Positions 1-6,414 of a stretch of 12,936 nucleotides of DNA are shown here, in pieces. The notes beneath the pieces were generated by a model that saw only the letters and a program-made list of their open reading frames with translations, was not told the origin of the DNA and searched no databases. Positions within the stretch are counted from its first letter, which is position 1; the number at the start of each line of letters is the position of its first letter. The stretch is from an uncultured Caryophanales bacterium. Lineage in GTDB: Bacteria > Bacillota_I > Bacilli_A > RF39 > UBA660. The stretch is taken from assembly GCA_946414975.1 (NCBI GenBank), contig CAMKQS010000044.1, positions 1 through 12,936 on the forward strand, given 5' to 3'. The position numbers were made by a program, and so were the translations under genes.

Positions 1-12
1 TTTGAAAAACAA

Positions 13-42
13 AAAGTTATTACGCTTAACCGTAATAACTTT
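13..42. terminator. Perfect 12-bp hairpin, terminator-like on the minus strand
   Basis: A 12-bp perfect inverted repeat (13-24 with 31-42, loop CTTAAC). On the + strand the 3' side is A-rich with no U tract. Read on the - strand the stem is followed by TTGTTTTTC, so it would terminate leftward transcription. No leftward gene is visible to its right, so it may instead be an operator or a bidirectional element belonging to the gene left of the window. Confidence 0.45.
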
Positions 43-71
43 CTAAAATAAAAAAGTAGTAGGTGAGGTAA

Positions 72-947
72 ATGGATAATAAATTTAATAATATGATTAA
101 TGAGTTTTTAGCAAATACTGATGCTAAAGATGAAAAAGAACTTAATGAAAAATTGCAAGAGTTTATGCAAAAATATAATGCTGGTGAAATAGATTACACT
201 AATACAATATTAGATGATGCTTATGAGTTGTTAGAAAAAGCAGAAAATACTAAATCTAAAACACAAGCTATAAAGTATGCAAAAGAAGCATATGATATGT
301 GTCCTAATTGTTTTGATGCAATACTATTTCAAGTACATTTAGAAGATAATCCACTAAAAAGATGGAAATTATTAGAAGAAGGATTAGAATTTGAAAAAGA
401 TAGATTGGAAGATGAAGAATACTTTAAAAAAGACAATATAGGACACTTTTATGGAATATTTGAAACTAGACCATATATTAGAGGTTTGTTTGCTAAAGTA
501 GATTATTTAATTTTAGATGGTAAGATTAAACAAGCACGTGATGTATGTAAAGAAATATTAAAATTAAATGAAAATGATAATACAGGTGCTAGATATTTAC
601 TTATGGCAATATATGCTTTCCTAGAAGAAGAAAATGATATGCTTAAGTTATATAAAAAATATCCAGAAGAAAACCTAGAAATGTTATTTCCGCTATTTAT
701 TCTTTATTATAAACAAGGTAATGATAAGAAAGCTAAAGAGTACTTAGATAGAATAAATAAAGCTAATCCTGATTTTATTAAATTCTTTAAAGGTACAATG
801 AAAGAGAATACAAAAGTACCTGATGGATATTATTCTAAAGGAGATTCATCAGAAGTTATAATGTATTTTAGACAATATGATTTTCTTGTAGAAACAATTC
901 CTACAATAGATTATTACATATTAGAAAATAGTAAAAAGAAGAAATAG
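72..947 (+). CDS. Tetratricopeptide-repeat protein, ST7-like
   Basis: A 291-residue, all-helical, highly charged protein without signal peptide or membrane segment, so probably cytosolic. Helix-turn-helix TPR units can be seen around residues 60-90 (KYAKEAYDMCPNCFDAI), 140-180 (DGKIKQARDVCKEILKLNEN) and 210-235 (YKQGNDKKAKEYLDRINKAN). The segment FETRPYIRGLFAKVDYLI followed by GARYLLMAIYAFLEE resembles the ST7-type TPR proteins common in gut Firmicutes. TPR folds are protein-interaction scaffolds; no catalytic residues are visible and the partner cannot be told. ATG at 72 is preceded by AGGTGAGGT (61-69). It is separated from the AbiE operon by 341 nt and probably transcribed separately. The stop codon lies in the left arm of the next inverted repeat. 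Confidence is high that it is a gene and moderate for the family. Confidence 0.8.
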   Translation: MDNKFNNMINEFLANTDAKDEKELNEKLQEFMQKYNAGEIDYTNTILDDAYELLEKAENTKSKTQAIKYAKEAYDMCPNCFDAILFQVHLEDNPLKRWKLLEEGLEFEKDRLEDEEYFKKDNIGHFYGIFETRPYIRGLFAKVDYLILDGKIKQARDVCKEILKLNENDNTGARYLLMAIYAFLEEENDMLKLYKKYPEENLEMLFPLFILYYKQGNDKKAKEYLDRINKANPDFIKFFKGTMKENTKVPDGYYSKGDSSEVIMYFRQYDFLVETIPTIDYYILENSKKKK

Positions 948-1030
948 TTACACATTGACTATCGGCAGGTGAAGAGTTTACTTACCATTGTTAAATTTAA
1001 TTGGGTGTTTAGACAGTTATTGTGTAACTA
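945..1030 (+). repeat. 86-nt structured inverted-repeat element
   Basis: TAGTTACACA (945-954) is an exact reverse complement of TGTGTAACTA (1021-1030). Pairing continues inward after a mismatch (956-960 with 1015-1019, including one G-U pair) and again at 962-963 with 1012-1013. Inside is a second hairpin, 968-974 with 981-986, with one bulged G and loop AGTTTA. No U tract follows, so it is not a simple terminator. It could be a small MITE-like repeat or a structured 3' UTR/ncRNA. The left arm contains the stop codon of the TPR gene. I see nothing else between 1031 and about 1135. Confidence 0.45.
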
Positions 1031-1135
1031 TAACATTTGTTTATAAAGAATAAATCAAAAAAATAGTTAGAAAAATATGCATGAAAAGTAAAATATATTT
1101 GGAATTTTGTGTAAAAATACACTTTTTATAATACA

Positions 1136-1189
1136 TTTTTACAAAACACCATACAAAAAGTAAAAAAACGATAGGTATTTTGTAAAAAA
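1136..1189. promoter_or_regulatory. AbiEi operator, upstream inverted repeat
   Basis: The half-site TTTTTACAAAACACC (1136-1150) faces GGTATTTTGTAAAAA (1174-1188), with one mismatch between arms. The pair is separated by 23 nt and lies directly upstream of the -35 region. An almost identical inverted repeat lies 91 bp downstream. AbiEi antitoxins are known to bind paired inverted repeats in their own promoter cooperatively, bend the DNA and repress; this arrangement fits that. Confidence 0.75.
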
Positions 1190-1190
1190 C

Positions 1191-1220
1191 GTTTACTTTA
1201 TATTTAGTTAGTGGTATACT
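1191..1220 (+). promoter_or_regulatory. Promoter of the abiE operon
   Basis: TTTACT (1192-1197; or GTTTAC one base earlier) is followed after 17 nt by a good -10 box, TATACT (1215-1220). Transcription would start near 1227. The promoter lies between the two operator repeats, and the downstream repeat falls in the 5' UTR, so a repressor bridging both repeats would trap RNA polymerase. Confidence 0.65.
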
Positions 1221-1228
1221 AAAATAAA

Positions 1229-1277
1229 TTTACAAAACACCACGAAAAAAAACAAAAAATGATAGGTGTTTTGTAAA
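1229..1277. promoter_or_regulatory. AbiEi operator, downstream inverted repeat
   Basis: TTTACAAAACACC (1229-1241) is a perfect 13-bp inverted repeat of GGTGTTTTGTAAA (1265-1277). Each half-site is exactly 91 bp from its counterpart in the upstream copy. The right arm abuts and partly overlaps the abiEi Shine-Dalgarno (AAAAGGAGG, 1275-1283). In the transcript it could also fold as a hairpin next to the RBS and affect translation. Confidence 0.75.
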
Positions 1278-1288
1278 AGGAGGTTAAT

Positions 1289-1831
1289 ATGATTTATTCT
1301 GCAAAAGAGGTATTAAAAAAATATGGTACAAGATATAATTTATCTAAGGCATTAAAAAGAAAAGAAATTTTTAAATTAGATCATGGTATATATTCTGATA
1401 AGGACTTAGTAAATCCAATGATTATTATATCAAAAAAATATCCAAGTGCTATTATAACTATGGATTCAGCTTTTTATTATTATGATTTAACTGATGTAAT
1501 TCCTAGAAAGACTTATGTAGCAACAAATAGAAATTCAAATATCATAAAGGATGAAAAAATAATTCAAATCAAAGTACCAAAGGATAATTTGAATTATGGA
1601 AAAGATGAAGTTGTTATTGATGGTGAAAAAGTTAAAATGTATAATAAAGAACGATTGCTTGTAGAACTTGTTAGAAAGAAGAATCAAATACCATTTGACT
1701 ACTATAAAGAAATAATATCTAATTATAGAAAAATAGCAGATGATTTAGATATGTATAAAATTGAAGAGTATTTGTCGCTATATAAGAATGAAGTTAATAT
1801 TGCTAATGCATTGTTAAGAGAGGTATTTTAA
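1289..1831 (+). CDS. abiEi: AbiEi-family antitoxin, transcriptional autorepressor
   Basis: A 180-residue protein. The N-terminal winged-helix segment (residues about 1-45: SAKEVLKKYGTRYNLSKALK, then FKLDHGIYSD) is the AbiEi DNA-binding domain. The C-terminal domain (from about 50, including ITMDSAFYYYDLTDVIP and MYNKERLLVELVRKK) is the AbiEi antitoxin fold. In type IV systems the antitoxin does not bind the toxin protein but counteracts its activity and represses the operon. ATG at 1289 follows AAAAGGAGG with 5 nt spacing. Its stop overlaps the toxin start as TAATG, giving translational coupling. The paired inverted repeats around the promoter support autoregulation. The family call is strong because the partner gene is a clear AbiEii. 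Confidence 0.9.
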   Translation: MIYSAKEVLKKYGTRYNLSKALKRKEIFKLDHGIYSDKDLVNPMIIISKKYPSAIITMDSAFYYYDLTDVIPRKTYVATNRNSNIIKDEKIIQIKVPKDNLNYGKDEVVIDGEKVKMYNKERLLVELVRKKNQIPFDYYKEIISNYRKIADDLDMYKIEEYLSLYKNEVNIANALLREVF

Positions 1832-2658
1832 TGAATCTAGAAGATATTGTAAGAAGATATGTTGAAGAAAATTATGATTTAATTGATGCTAGATCCAAAG
1901 CTGCACAAGATATTATTTTAAGTAAAATTTCAAAAAGTAAATTTAAAAATAATATTACAATTAAAGGTGGAGTTGTGATGCATAGTATATCCAATTCTAT
2001 TCGTAGAGCTACTCGTGATTTAGATTTAGATTTTATTAAATACTCATTAGAGGATGAATCTATAAAAGAATTTATAAATAAATTAAATTCAGTTAATGAT
2101 AATGTCACTATTCAAATAATAGGTAGAATTGAAGAATTACATCATCAAAATTATAATGGAAAAAGAATTTATGTTAAATTATTTGATAAAAATAACTATG
2201 AAATTGATACTAAATTAGATATAGGTGTACATAAATTATTTGAATTAAAGCAAGATGATTATTTTTTTAATTTAGATGGAATTGCCGATGGTGTTAGTTT
2301 ATTTATTAATTCACCAGAACAAATTTATGCTGAAAAATTAAAATCATTACTAAAATTAGGATTTAGGTCAACGAGATATAAGGATTTATTCGATTTTTAT
2401 TATCTAATTAATCATGATAAATTAGATAATAAAAAATTATTAAAAATTTTTAAGGTAATAATATTTGATGATAATAATTTGAAAGAAAGTACAATTGAAG
2501 ATATCTATTTTAGGTTAAAAAGTATATTTAAATCTAATGTTTATAGGAGTAATTTAGCTGATCCAAAAAATAACTGGTTAGATATACCTATAAATGATGC
2601 TATAGATAGTGTGCTTAATTATATAGAAGAATTATCTAAAGAAGCCGTAGGAGTTTAG
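1831..2658 (+). CDS. abiEii: AbiEii/AbiGii-family nucleotidyltransferase toxin
   Basis: A 275-residue DNA polymerase beta-type nucleotidyltransferase, the usual size for AbiEii. The family motifs are visible: GG at residues 46-47; the metal-binding motif ATRDLDLD (acidic residues D63, D65, D67); a third acidic strand in EIDTKLDIGVH; and the C-terminal motif AEKLKSLLKLGFRSTRYKDL with a downstream FDFYYL. AbiEii toxins transfer nucleotides to cellular RNA (tRNA acceptor stems for studied relatives such as MenT) and cause reversible growth arrest. AbiE loci give abortive-infection phage defence in streptococci. It overlaps the antitoxin by one base (TAATG) and has no RBS of its own beyond the coupled one. 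All catalytic residues are present, so it should be active. Confidence 0.92.
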   Translation: MNLEDIVRRYVEENYDLIDARSKAAQDIILSKISKSKFKNNITIKGGVVMHSISNSIRRATRDLDLDFIKYSLEDESIKEFINKLNSVNDNVTIQIIGRIEELHHQNYNGKRIYVKLFDKNNYEIDTKLDIGVHKLFELKQDDYFFNLDGIADGVSLFINSPEQIYAEKLKSLLKLGFRSTRYKDLFDFYYLINHDKLDNKKLLKIFKVIIFDDNNLKESTIEDIYFRLKSIFKSNVYRSNLADPKNNWLDIPINDAIDSVLNYIEELSKEAVGV

Positions 2659-2670
2659 GAGGTATAGTTG

Positions 2671-2925
2671 ATGGAAAAGAATGTAGAAGAATTAACACTA
2701 TTACTTATGTATCTTACTTCTTGGGAAGAAGATGGATATGTAGCTGATGAAAATGATATGCCAAAGGAAGCAAAAATTAAAACTTGCTGGAAAGGCTATT
2801 CATTTGATGTTATTAATAAATTAACTGATGAAAAATATTTATATTATAGTAAAGGTAAATCTATATCATTAACACCCAAAGGTGAAGAATTAGCTAGAAA
2901 ATTAATAGATAAATATTTGAAGTAG
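2671..2925 (+). CDS. Small winged-helix-like protein, DUF6429-like
   Basis: An 84-residue protein starting at ATG 2671, preceded by AGGAGGT (2657-2663), which overlaps the stop of the toxin gene. The sequence (ELTLLLMYLTSWEEDGY, then CWKGYSFDVINKLTDEKYL, then SISLTPKGEELARKLIDKY) looks like DUF6429. It has a helix, a helix-turn-helix (KGYSFDVINKL) and a beta wing ending in LTPKGEE, as in winged-helix proteins of the PadR/MarR shape. Function is unknown; a DNA- or protein-binding role is inferred from the fold only. It lies 12 nt after abiEii and 9 nt before the next gene, so it is almost certainly cotranscribed with them. Confidence 0.75.
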   Translation: MEKNVEELTLLLMYLTSWEEDGYVADENDMPKEAKIKTCWKGYSFDVINKLTDEKYLYYSKGKSISLTPKGEELARKLIDKYLK

Positions 2926-2934
2926 GAGTAGTTT

Positions 2935-3369
2935 ATGGAAGATTATAAAGATTGGGAAAAGAAAGCAGAAGAAAATAGAAAAAGAAATGAAAAATTTATT
3001 AATGAATTTGATAGTTGGTTAAATGAAAAGGGTTTAGCAAAGAAAACTATTAGGAAGCATCTAAATAATGCAAGTTTGTATATTAATGACTATTTAAATT
3101 ATTATGATGCTAGTAAAATGGAAGATGGAGTACATTATGTTCATGGATTTTTAGATGGTTGGTTTATAGAAAAATGTTTATGGTCATCTAGAAATTCATT
3201 AAAAGAGACAGCAGCTAGTATTAAGAAATTTTATGAATGTATGAGTGAAAAAGAATATGTAAAACAAGAAGATTATAAAAAATTATGTAGTGAAATAAAA
3301 GATAATATGGATGAATACTTAGAGCAAATGGATGCATTTGATAATGGTACATATTATGATATATTTTAG
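2935..3369 (+). CDS. Stand-alone SAM-like (phage-integrase N-terminal type) domain protein
   Basis: A 144-residue acidic protein. The segment FINEFDSWLNEKGLAKKTIR, followed by HLNNASLYINDYLNYY, resembles the core-binding (SAM-like) domain of tyrosine recombinases. There is no catalytic domain: the R, H-x-x-R and Y residues of tyrosine recombinases are absent and the protein ends after the helical domain, so it is not a recombinase. The N-terminal 20 residues are a charged helix and the C-terminus is acidic. I infer a DNA- or protein-binding accessory. GTAGGAGTAG (2922-2931) gives the RBS. It is tightly packed between the DUF6429-like and pRiA4b genes. I do not recognise a named function. Confidence 0.65.
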   Translation: MEDYKDWEKKAEENRKRNEKFINEFDSWLNEKGLAKKTIRKHLNNASLYINDYLNYYDASKMEDGVHYVHGFLDGWFIEKCLWSSRNSLKETAASIKKFYECMSEKEYVKQEDYKKLCSEIKDNMDEYLEQMDAFDNGTYYDIF

Positions 3370-3385
3370 ATAATAGGTGAATTAT

Positions 3386-3979
3386 ATGGCTAAGATATTA
3401 ATTTTTAAAGTAGGAATAGAAGGATTAGAAGATAAAATTTGGAGAAGAATTGAAATAACAGATAGAATGACAGTAGCAGATTTAGCTTATACAATACTTG
3501 CATCATTTGATTCACTTGCATATCATTTGTATGATATTATACATACGAAAGATAGATATGATTGTATGATAGAACCATTAGATTTAGGCGATTATACTTT
3601 TAAAGATGCTGTTCATACAAAACTAAGAGATGTAGACTTTGAAAAAGATAATACAATGATTATGGAGTATGATTTTGGTTCAACAACAACTTTTAATATT
3701 ACATATTTAGAATCAAGAGAATATAATGAATATAAAGGATATTTATACCCTAATATAGTTGATGGGCAAGGTCGTGGTATGTTAGATGATATGACAGATT
3801 TTGATTTAAAGGAAATTGTTGATGATATTGATGAAAAAGGATATTCAGATCATTATGTAACACCAGGTTATGAAAAACATGAAAAATATGATTATAGGAA
3901 GTTTAATATTAAAACTAATAACAAAAACTTAAAAGGTATGATTTTGTTAATTAAGAATGGTTACGAGGCTGGTGAATAA
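3386..3979 (+). CDS. Plasmid pRiA4b ORF-3 family protein
   Basis: A 197-residue protein from ATG 3386, chosen over an in-frame GTG at 3377 because that GTG lies inside the AGGTGA Shine-Dalgarno (3375-3380). The N-terminus (ILIFKVGIEGLEDKIWRRIE, then MTVADLAYTILASFD and HLYDI) is the conserved start of the PRiA4_ORF3 family. That family has a beta-grasp-like fold found on plasmids and in mobile islands, often in metal-binding or defence-island contexts, with no settled biochemical role. The C-terminal half is acidic (DDMTDFDLKEIVDDIDEKGY). It is 16 nt after the SAM-like gene and 3 nt before the kinase-like gene, so it is cotranscribed. Family assignment is fairly sure; function is unknown. Confidence 0.8.
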   Translation: MAKILIFKVGIEGLEDKIWRRIEITDRMTVADLAYTILASFDSLAYHLYDIIHTKDRYDCMIEPLDLGDYTFKDAVHTKLRDVDFEKDNTMIMEYDFGSTTTFNITYLESREYNEYKGYLYPNIVDGQGRGMLDDMTDFDLKEIVDDIDEKGYSDHYVTPGYEKHEKYDYRKFNIKTNNKNLKGMILLIKNGYEAGE

Positions 3980-3982
3980 TAT

Positions 3983-4519
3983 ATGAAAGTTTTATTATGG
4001 GGAATTCCTTGTGTTGGGCATGATGATATAGGAAAAATACTTGCAAAAAAATTAAATTATGAATTTATTAATCAAAATGATATTATTAAAGAAAAATATA
4101 GAACAATAAACAATTTTAATGAAACATATCCAGTAGATTATGATAGATTTAAGGTAAAAGAAGAAATTGCTTTAGATGCTATAAATAGTAAAAATAACTT
4201 TGTAATGGCTGTGTCATTTATCTATATAGAAAAAATAGTAAATAATATAACTAATACTGATACTATTTCTGTTGAAATAACAGATAATCTTGAAAATATA
4301 TATGATAGGATTTTATTCTATGACGAAAATGATGAAGTTAAGCCAGATAGTAAAGAATATCGTGACAAACATAGACAATATTACATTAATGAAATAAAGA
4401 ATGATATGAAAGCTAGTAATCTTGAGTTTAGAAATATACCAAAGTTTAATTTGAATGGTAGGAAATTTGAAAATGTAATCGATGAATTAGCAAAATTTAT
4501 ATGTGATTTAAAAAAATAA
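3983..4519 (+). CDS. Shikimate-kinase-like P-loop protein with degenerate Walker A
   Basis: A 178-residue protein laid out like a small P-loop kinase of the shikimate/adenylate kinase fold: beta strand KVLLW, a loop GIPCVGHDDIGK (7-18), helix ILAKKLNYEFI, and an acidic segment NQNDIIKEKY at the position of the shikimate-binding motif. In active members the loop reads GxxxxGK(S/T); here residues 12-15 are G-H-D-D, so the phosphate-binding lysine is His13 and the Ser/Thr is Asp. The codons (GGG CAT GAT GAT) are unambiguous, so ATP-dependent kinase activity is doubtful and it may be a pseudokinase or binding protein. The LID-like region (about 105-130) contains DRILFY and KEYRDKHRQYY. It is the last gene of the cluster, followed by a weak terminator hairpin. 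Confidence 0.7.
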   Translation: MKVLLWGIPCVGHDDIGKILAKKLNYEFINQNDIIKEKYRTINNFNETYPVDYDRFKVKEEIALDAINSKNNFVMAVSFIYIEKIVNNITNTDTISVEITDNLENIYDRILFYDENDEVKPDSKEYRDKHRQYYINEIKNDMKASNLEFRNIPKFNLNGRKFENVIDELAKFICDLKK

Positions 4520-4532
4520 CTTATGTGATGGG

Positions 4533-4560
4533 AACTATGATGAAACATTCATAGTTTTAA
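4533..4560 (+). terminator. Weak terminator after the AbiE/pRiA4b cluster
   Basis: AACTATGA (4533-4540) and TCATAGTT (4549-4556) form an 8-bp stem with loop TGAAACAT, followed by only TTAATAT. The U tract is short, so termination may be partial. Confidence 0.5.
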
Positions 4561-4624
4561 TATACGATTATTAGTGGTAAATTAACTTTCTTTGGAATAT
4601 ATATATTAAACTACCTAAATATGA

Positions 4625-4647
4625 TATAATTATAAGTAGTTAGGAGG
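4625..4647 (+). promoter_or_regulatory. Likely -10 box and RBS of the Fic gene
   Basis: A consensus TATAAT (4625-4630) lies 26 nt before the ATG, followed by TAGGAGG (4641-4647) as ribosome binding site. No convincing -35 box stands at the right distance, and TATAAT is not rare in such AT-rich DNA. The promoter is plausible but unproven; the RBS is strong. Confidence 0.45.
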
Positions 4648-4656
4648 TTTAAAATT

Positions 4657-5505
4657 ATGAGTGAAAAAGAATTAGATTCAAGTGCTAATGAATATGAAGA
4701 AGAATATAAGTCTAGTAATTATGTAAAACAATTACAATGGGATATGGCTATTGGTCTTCAAGAAGTAGATAATTTAAAACCTTCTAAATATTTAGAAGAA
4801 TTATTAGAAGAAAATGTAGAAGGTAATTTAACTATAGAAGAGGTAGAAAAAGAGTTAAGAGAATACTATATTGAAAAAGAAAATAAAAATGAAATAAATC
4901 ATAATGAATTAGAATGTGATTTTGTATCTGCTAGAATAGTTGAATTATTAAATGAAGATAAATTTGAATTATCAGTAGATTATTTAAAATATGTTCATAA
5001 ATTTTTATTTCAAGATGTTTATGAATTTGCTGGAGAGTTTAGAAAAGTAGATTTTTCTAAACATGAAAAGATATTAAATAATGATTTAGTTGCTTATGGT
5101 GATTGTAATACATTAACTGAATCACTAGAATATGATATTTCAAGAGAATTAGAAAAAAATTATAAAGAAATGAGCATAGTCGAAGTTATCAACAATATAA
5201 CTAAGTTTTCATCTAGTATATGGCAAGTACATCCTTTTAGAGAAGGTAATACTAGAACAACTGCAGTATTCATTGAAAAATACTTAATTAGTTTAGGTTA
5301 TAATGTAGATAATACTTTATTTAAAGATAAATCGGTTTATTTTAGAAATGCATTAGTAAGAAGTAATTATTATAATAACTACTTAAAAATAAAAGAAGAT
5401 AGCGGTTATTTGGTTAAATTTTATGAAAATTTATTATTAGGTAAAAATAATAATCTTCACTCAAAAGATTTGATTGTCCAAGAATTATTTGATAGAAATA
5501 GATAA
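4657..5505 (+). CDS. Fic-domain protein with fused VbhA-like antitoxin segment
   Basis: A 282-residue Fic protein. The active-site motif HPFREGNTRT starts at His192 (consensus HPFx(D/E)GN(G/K)R; Thr replaces the second Gly). The family's beta-hairpin region FLFQDVYEFAGEFRKVDFSK is at about 115-135. Fic enzymes transfer AMP or other nucleotide parts to protein hydroxyls. The N-terminus (QWDMAIGLQEVDN, then LEENVEGNLTIEEVEKEL) looks like a VbhA antitoxin domain fused in cis. Its Glu36 sits where the inhibitory glutamate of the (S/T)xxxE(G/N) motif is expected, although the flanking Ser/Thr and Gly/Asn are Ile and Val. I infer a self-inhibited toxin-antitoxin fusion. It is 151 nt from the kinase-like gene and probably has its own promoter. 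Confidence 0.88.
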   Translation: MSEKELDSSANEYEEEYKSSNYVKQLQWDMAIGLQEVDNLKPSKYLEELLEENVEGNLTIEEVEKELREYYIEKENKNEINHNELECDFVSARIVELLNEDKFELSVDYLKYVHKFLFQDVYEFAGEFRKVDFSKHEKILNNDLVAYGDCNTLTESLEYDISRELEKNYKEMSIVEVINNITKFSSSIWQVHPFREGNTRTTAVFIEKYLISLGYNVDNTLFKDKSVYFRNALVRSNYYNNYLKIKEDSGYLVKFYENLLLGKNNNLHSKDLIVQELFDRNR

Positions 5506-5550
5506 CTATTATCGTGTAAGATTTATAATATAAAAGATAGGAATGATGTT

Positions 5551-6414
5551 GTGAGCATAAATAGTATATTATTGAATTTATTAAAAGACTCAAAATATGA
5601 AATTGGAATATATATAAAAGAAAAAAATTTTAATAACGTAATTAAATATAATGAAAATAATATATTTGAAAGCGCTAGTTGTATTAAAGCATTTATACTA
5701 GTAGAATATTTTAAACAGGTATATGAAAATAAAATTAGCATTAAAGACTATTTTGAATATAGTAAAGAAGATAATAAGTCAGGATTGAATTCTGGAATAA
5801 TTTCATCATTTGACTATGGATTAAAAATATCATCTAAGGATTATGCAACGTTAATGATTATATATAGTGATAATATTGCTACAAATAAAATAATAAATCA
5901 TTTAGGAATTGAAAACATAAATAATACTATAAAAGAATTAGGATTTAAAGATACCAAGCTTTATAATGAATTAGACTTATTTAAATATCATAAATTTGGA
6001 AAAACAACTCCATATGAATACGCAAGACTATTTGATATGTTATTGGATAACAAAGTAATAAATGAAACTGTTTCAAAAAATTGTTTAGAGATTTTAAAAA
6101 AACAAAAATATAATGATATGATAACTAAATACTTGCCTACATATGATTTATTATTTAAAAATACAAAGGATAGTAATATTAAATATATAGCATCAAAAAG
6201 TGGGTCTATTGTATGGACTGGTAATGAAATGAAAAATGCACGTAATGATGGTGGAATAATATCTACTGTATATGGTGACTTAATAATATCTATTTTTATT
6301 TCTAATTTAGATGATTTGTCATTTAATTTTGATAATAAAGGAATTGAATTAGGTGGTAAAATTTGTAAACTCGCATATGACAATTTTATCAATAATAAAG
6401 GAGAATTAAAATGA
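5551..6414 (+). CDS. Class A beta-lactamase-like serine hydrolase, no signal peptide
   Basis: A 287-residue protein beginning with GTG 5551; the nearby ATGs at 5543 and 5546 are out of frame, and GATAGG lies upstream as a weak RBS. The penicillin-binding fold motifs are in order: SxxK as SCIK (Ser43, Lys46), SDN at 106-108 and KSG (216-218) replacing KTG. YNELDLFKY may hold the omega-loop glutamate. All catalytic landmarks are present. The N-terminus (MSINSILLNLLKDSKYEIG) lacks a charged-hydrophobic-cleavage signal, so the protein should stay in the cytosol, where there is no peptidoglycan. It may act on a small substrate or amide rather than confer resistance. Its TGA stop overlaps the next ATG (ATGA), coupling it to the GNAT gene. 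Confidence 0.8.
   Translation: MSINSILLNLLKDSKYEIGIYIKEKNFNNVIKYNENNIFESASCIKAFILVEYFKQVYENKISIKDYFEYSKEDNKSGLNSGIISSFDYGLKISSKDYATLMIIYSDNIATNKIINHLGIENINNTIKELGFKDTKLYNELDLFKYHKFGKTTPYEYARLFDMLLDNKVINETVSKNCLEILKKQKYNDMITKYLPTYDLLFKNTKDSNIKYIASKSGSIVWTGNEMKNARNDGGIISTVYGDLIISIFISNLDDLSFNFDNKGIELGGKICKLAYDNFINNKGELK

Noticed and set aside
1136..1277. CRISPR-like repeat array
   Set aside because: Only two inverted-repeat units, with a promoter between them and no spacers of even length; operator function explains them better.
1872..2108. Open frame on the minus strand inside abiEii
   Set aside because: Lies entirely antisense to a clear AbiEii coding region, has no RBS and a composition expected from reading AT-rich codons backwards.
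5523..6392. Minus-strand open frames (5523-5741 and 5988-6392) in the serine hydrolase region
   Set aside because: Both are antisense shadows of the hydrolase gene, whose SxxK, SDN and KSG motifs are convincing; no RBS or family match.
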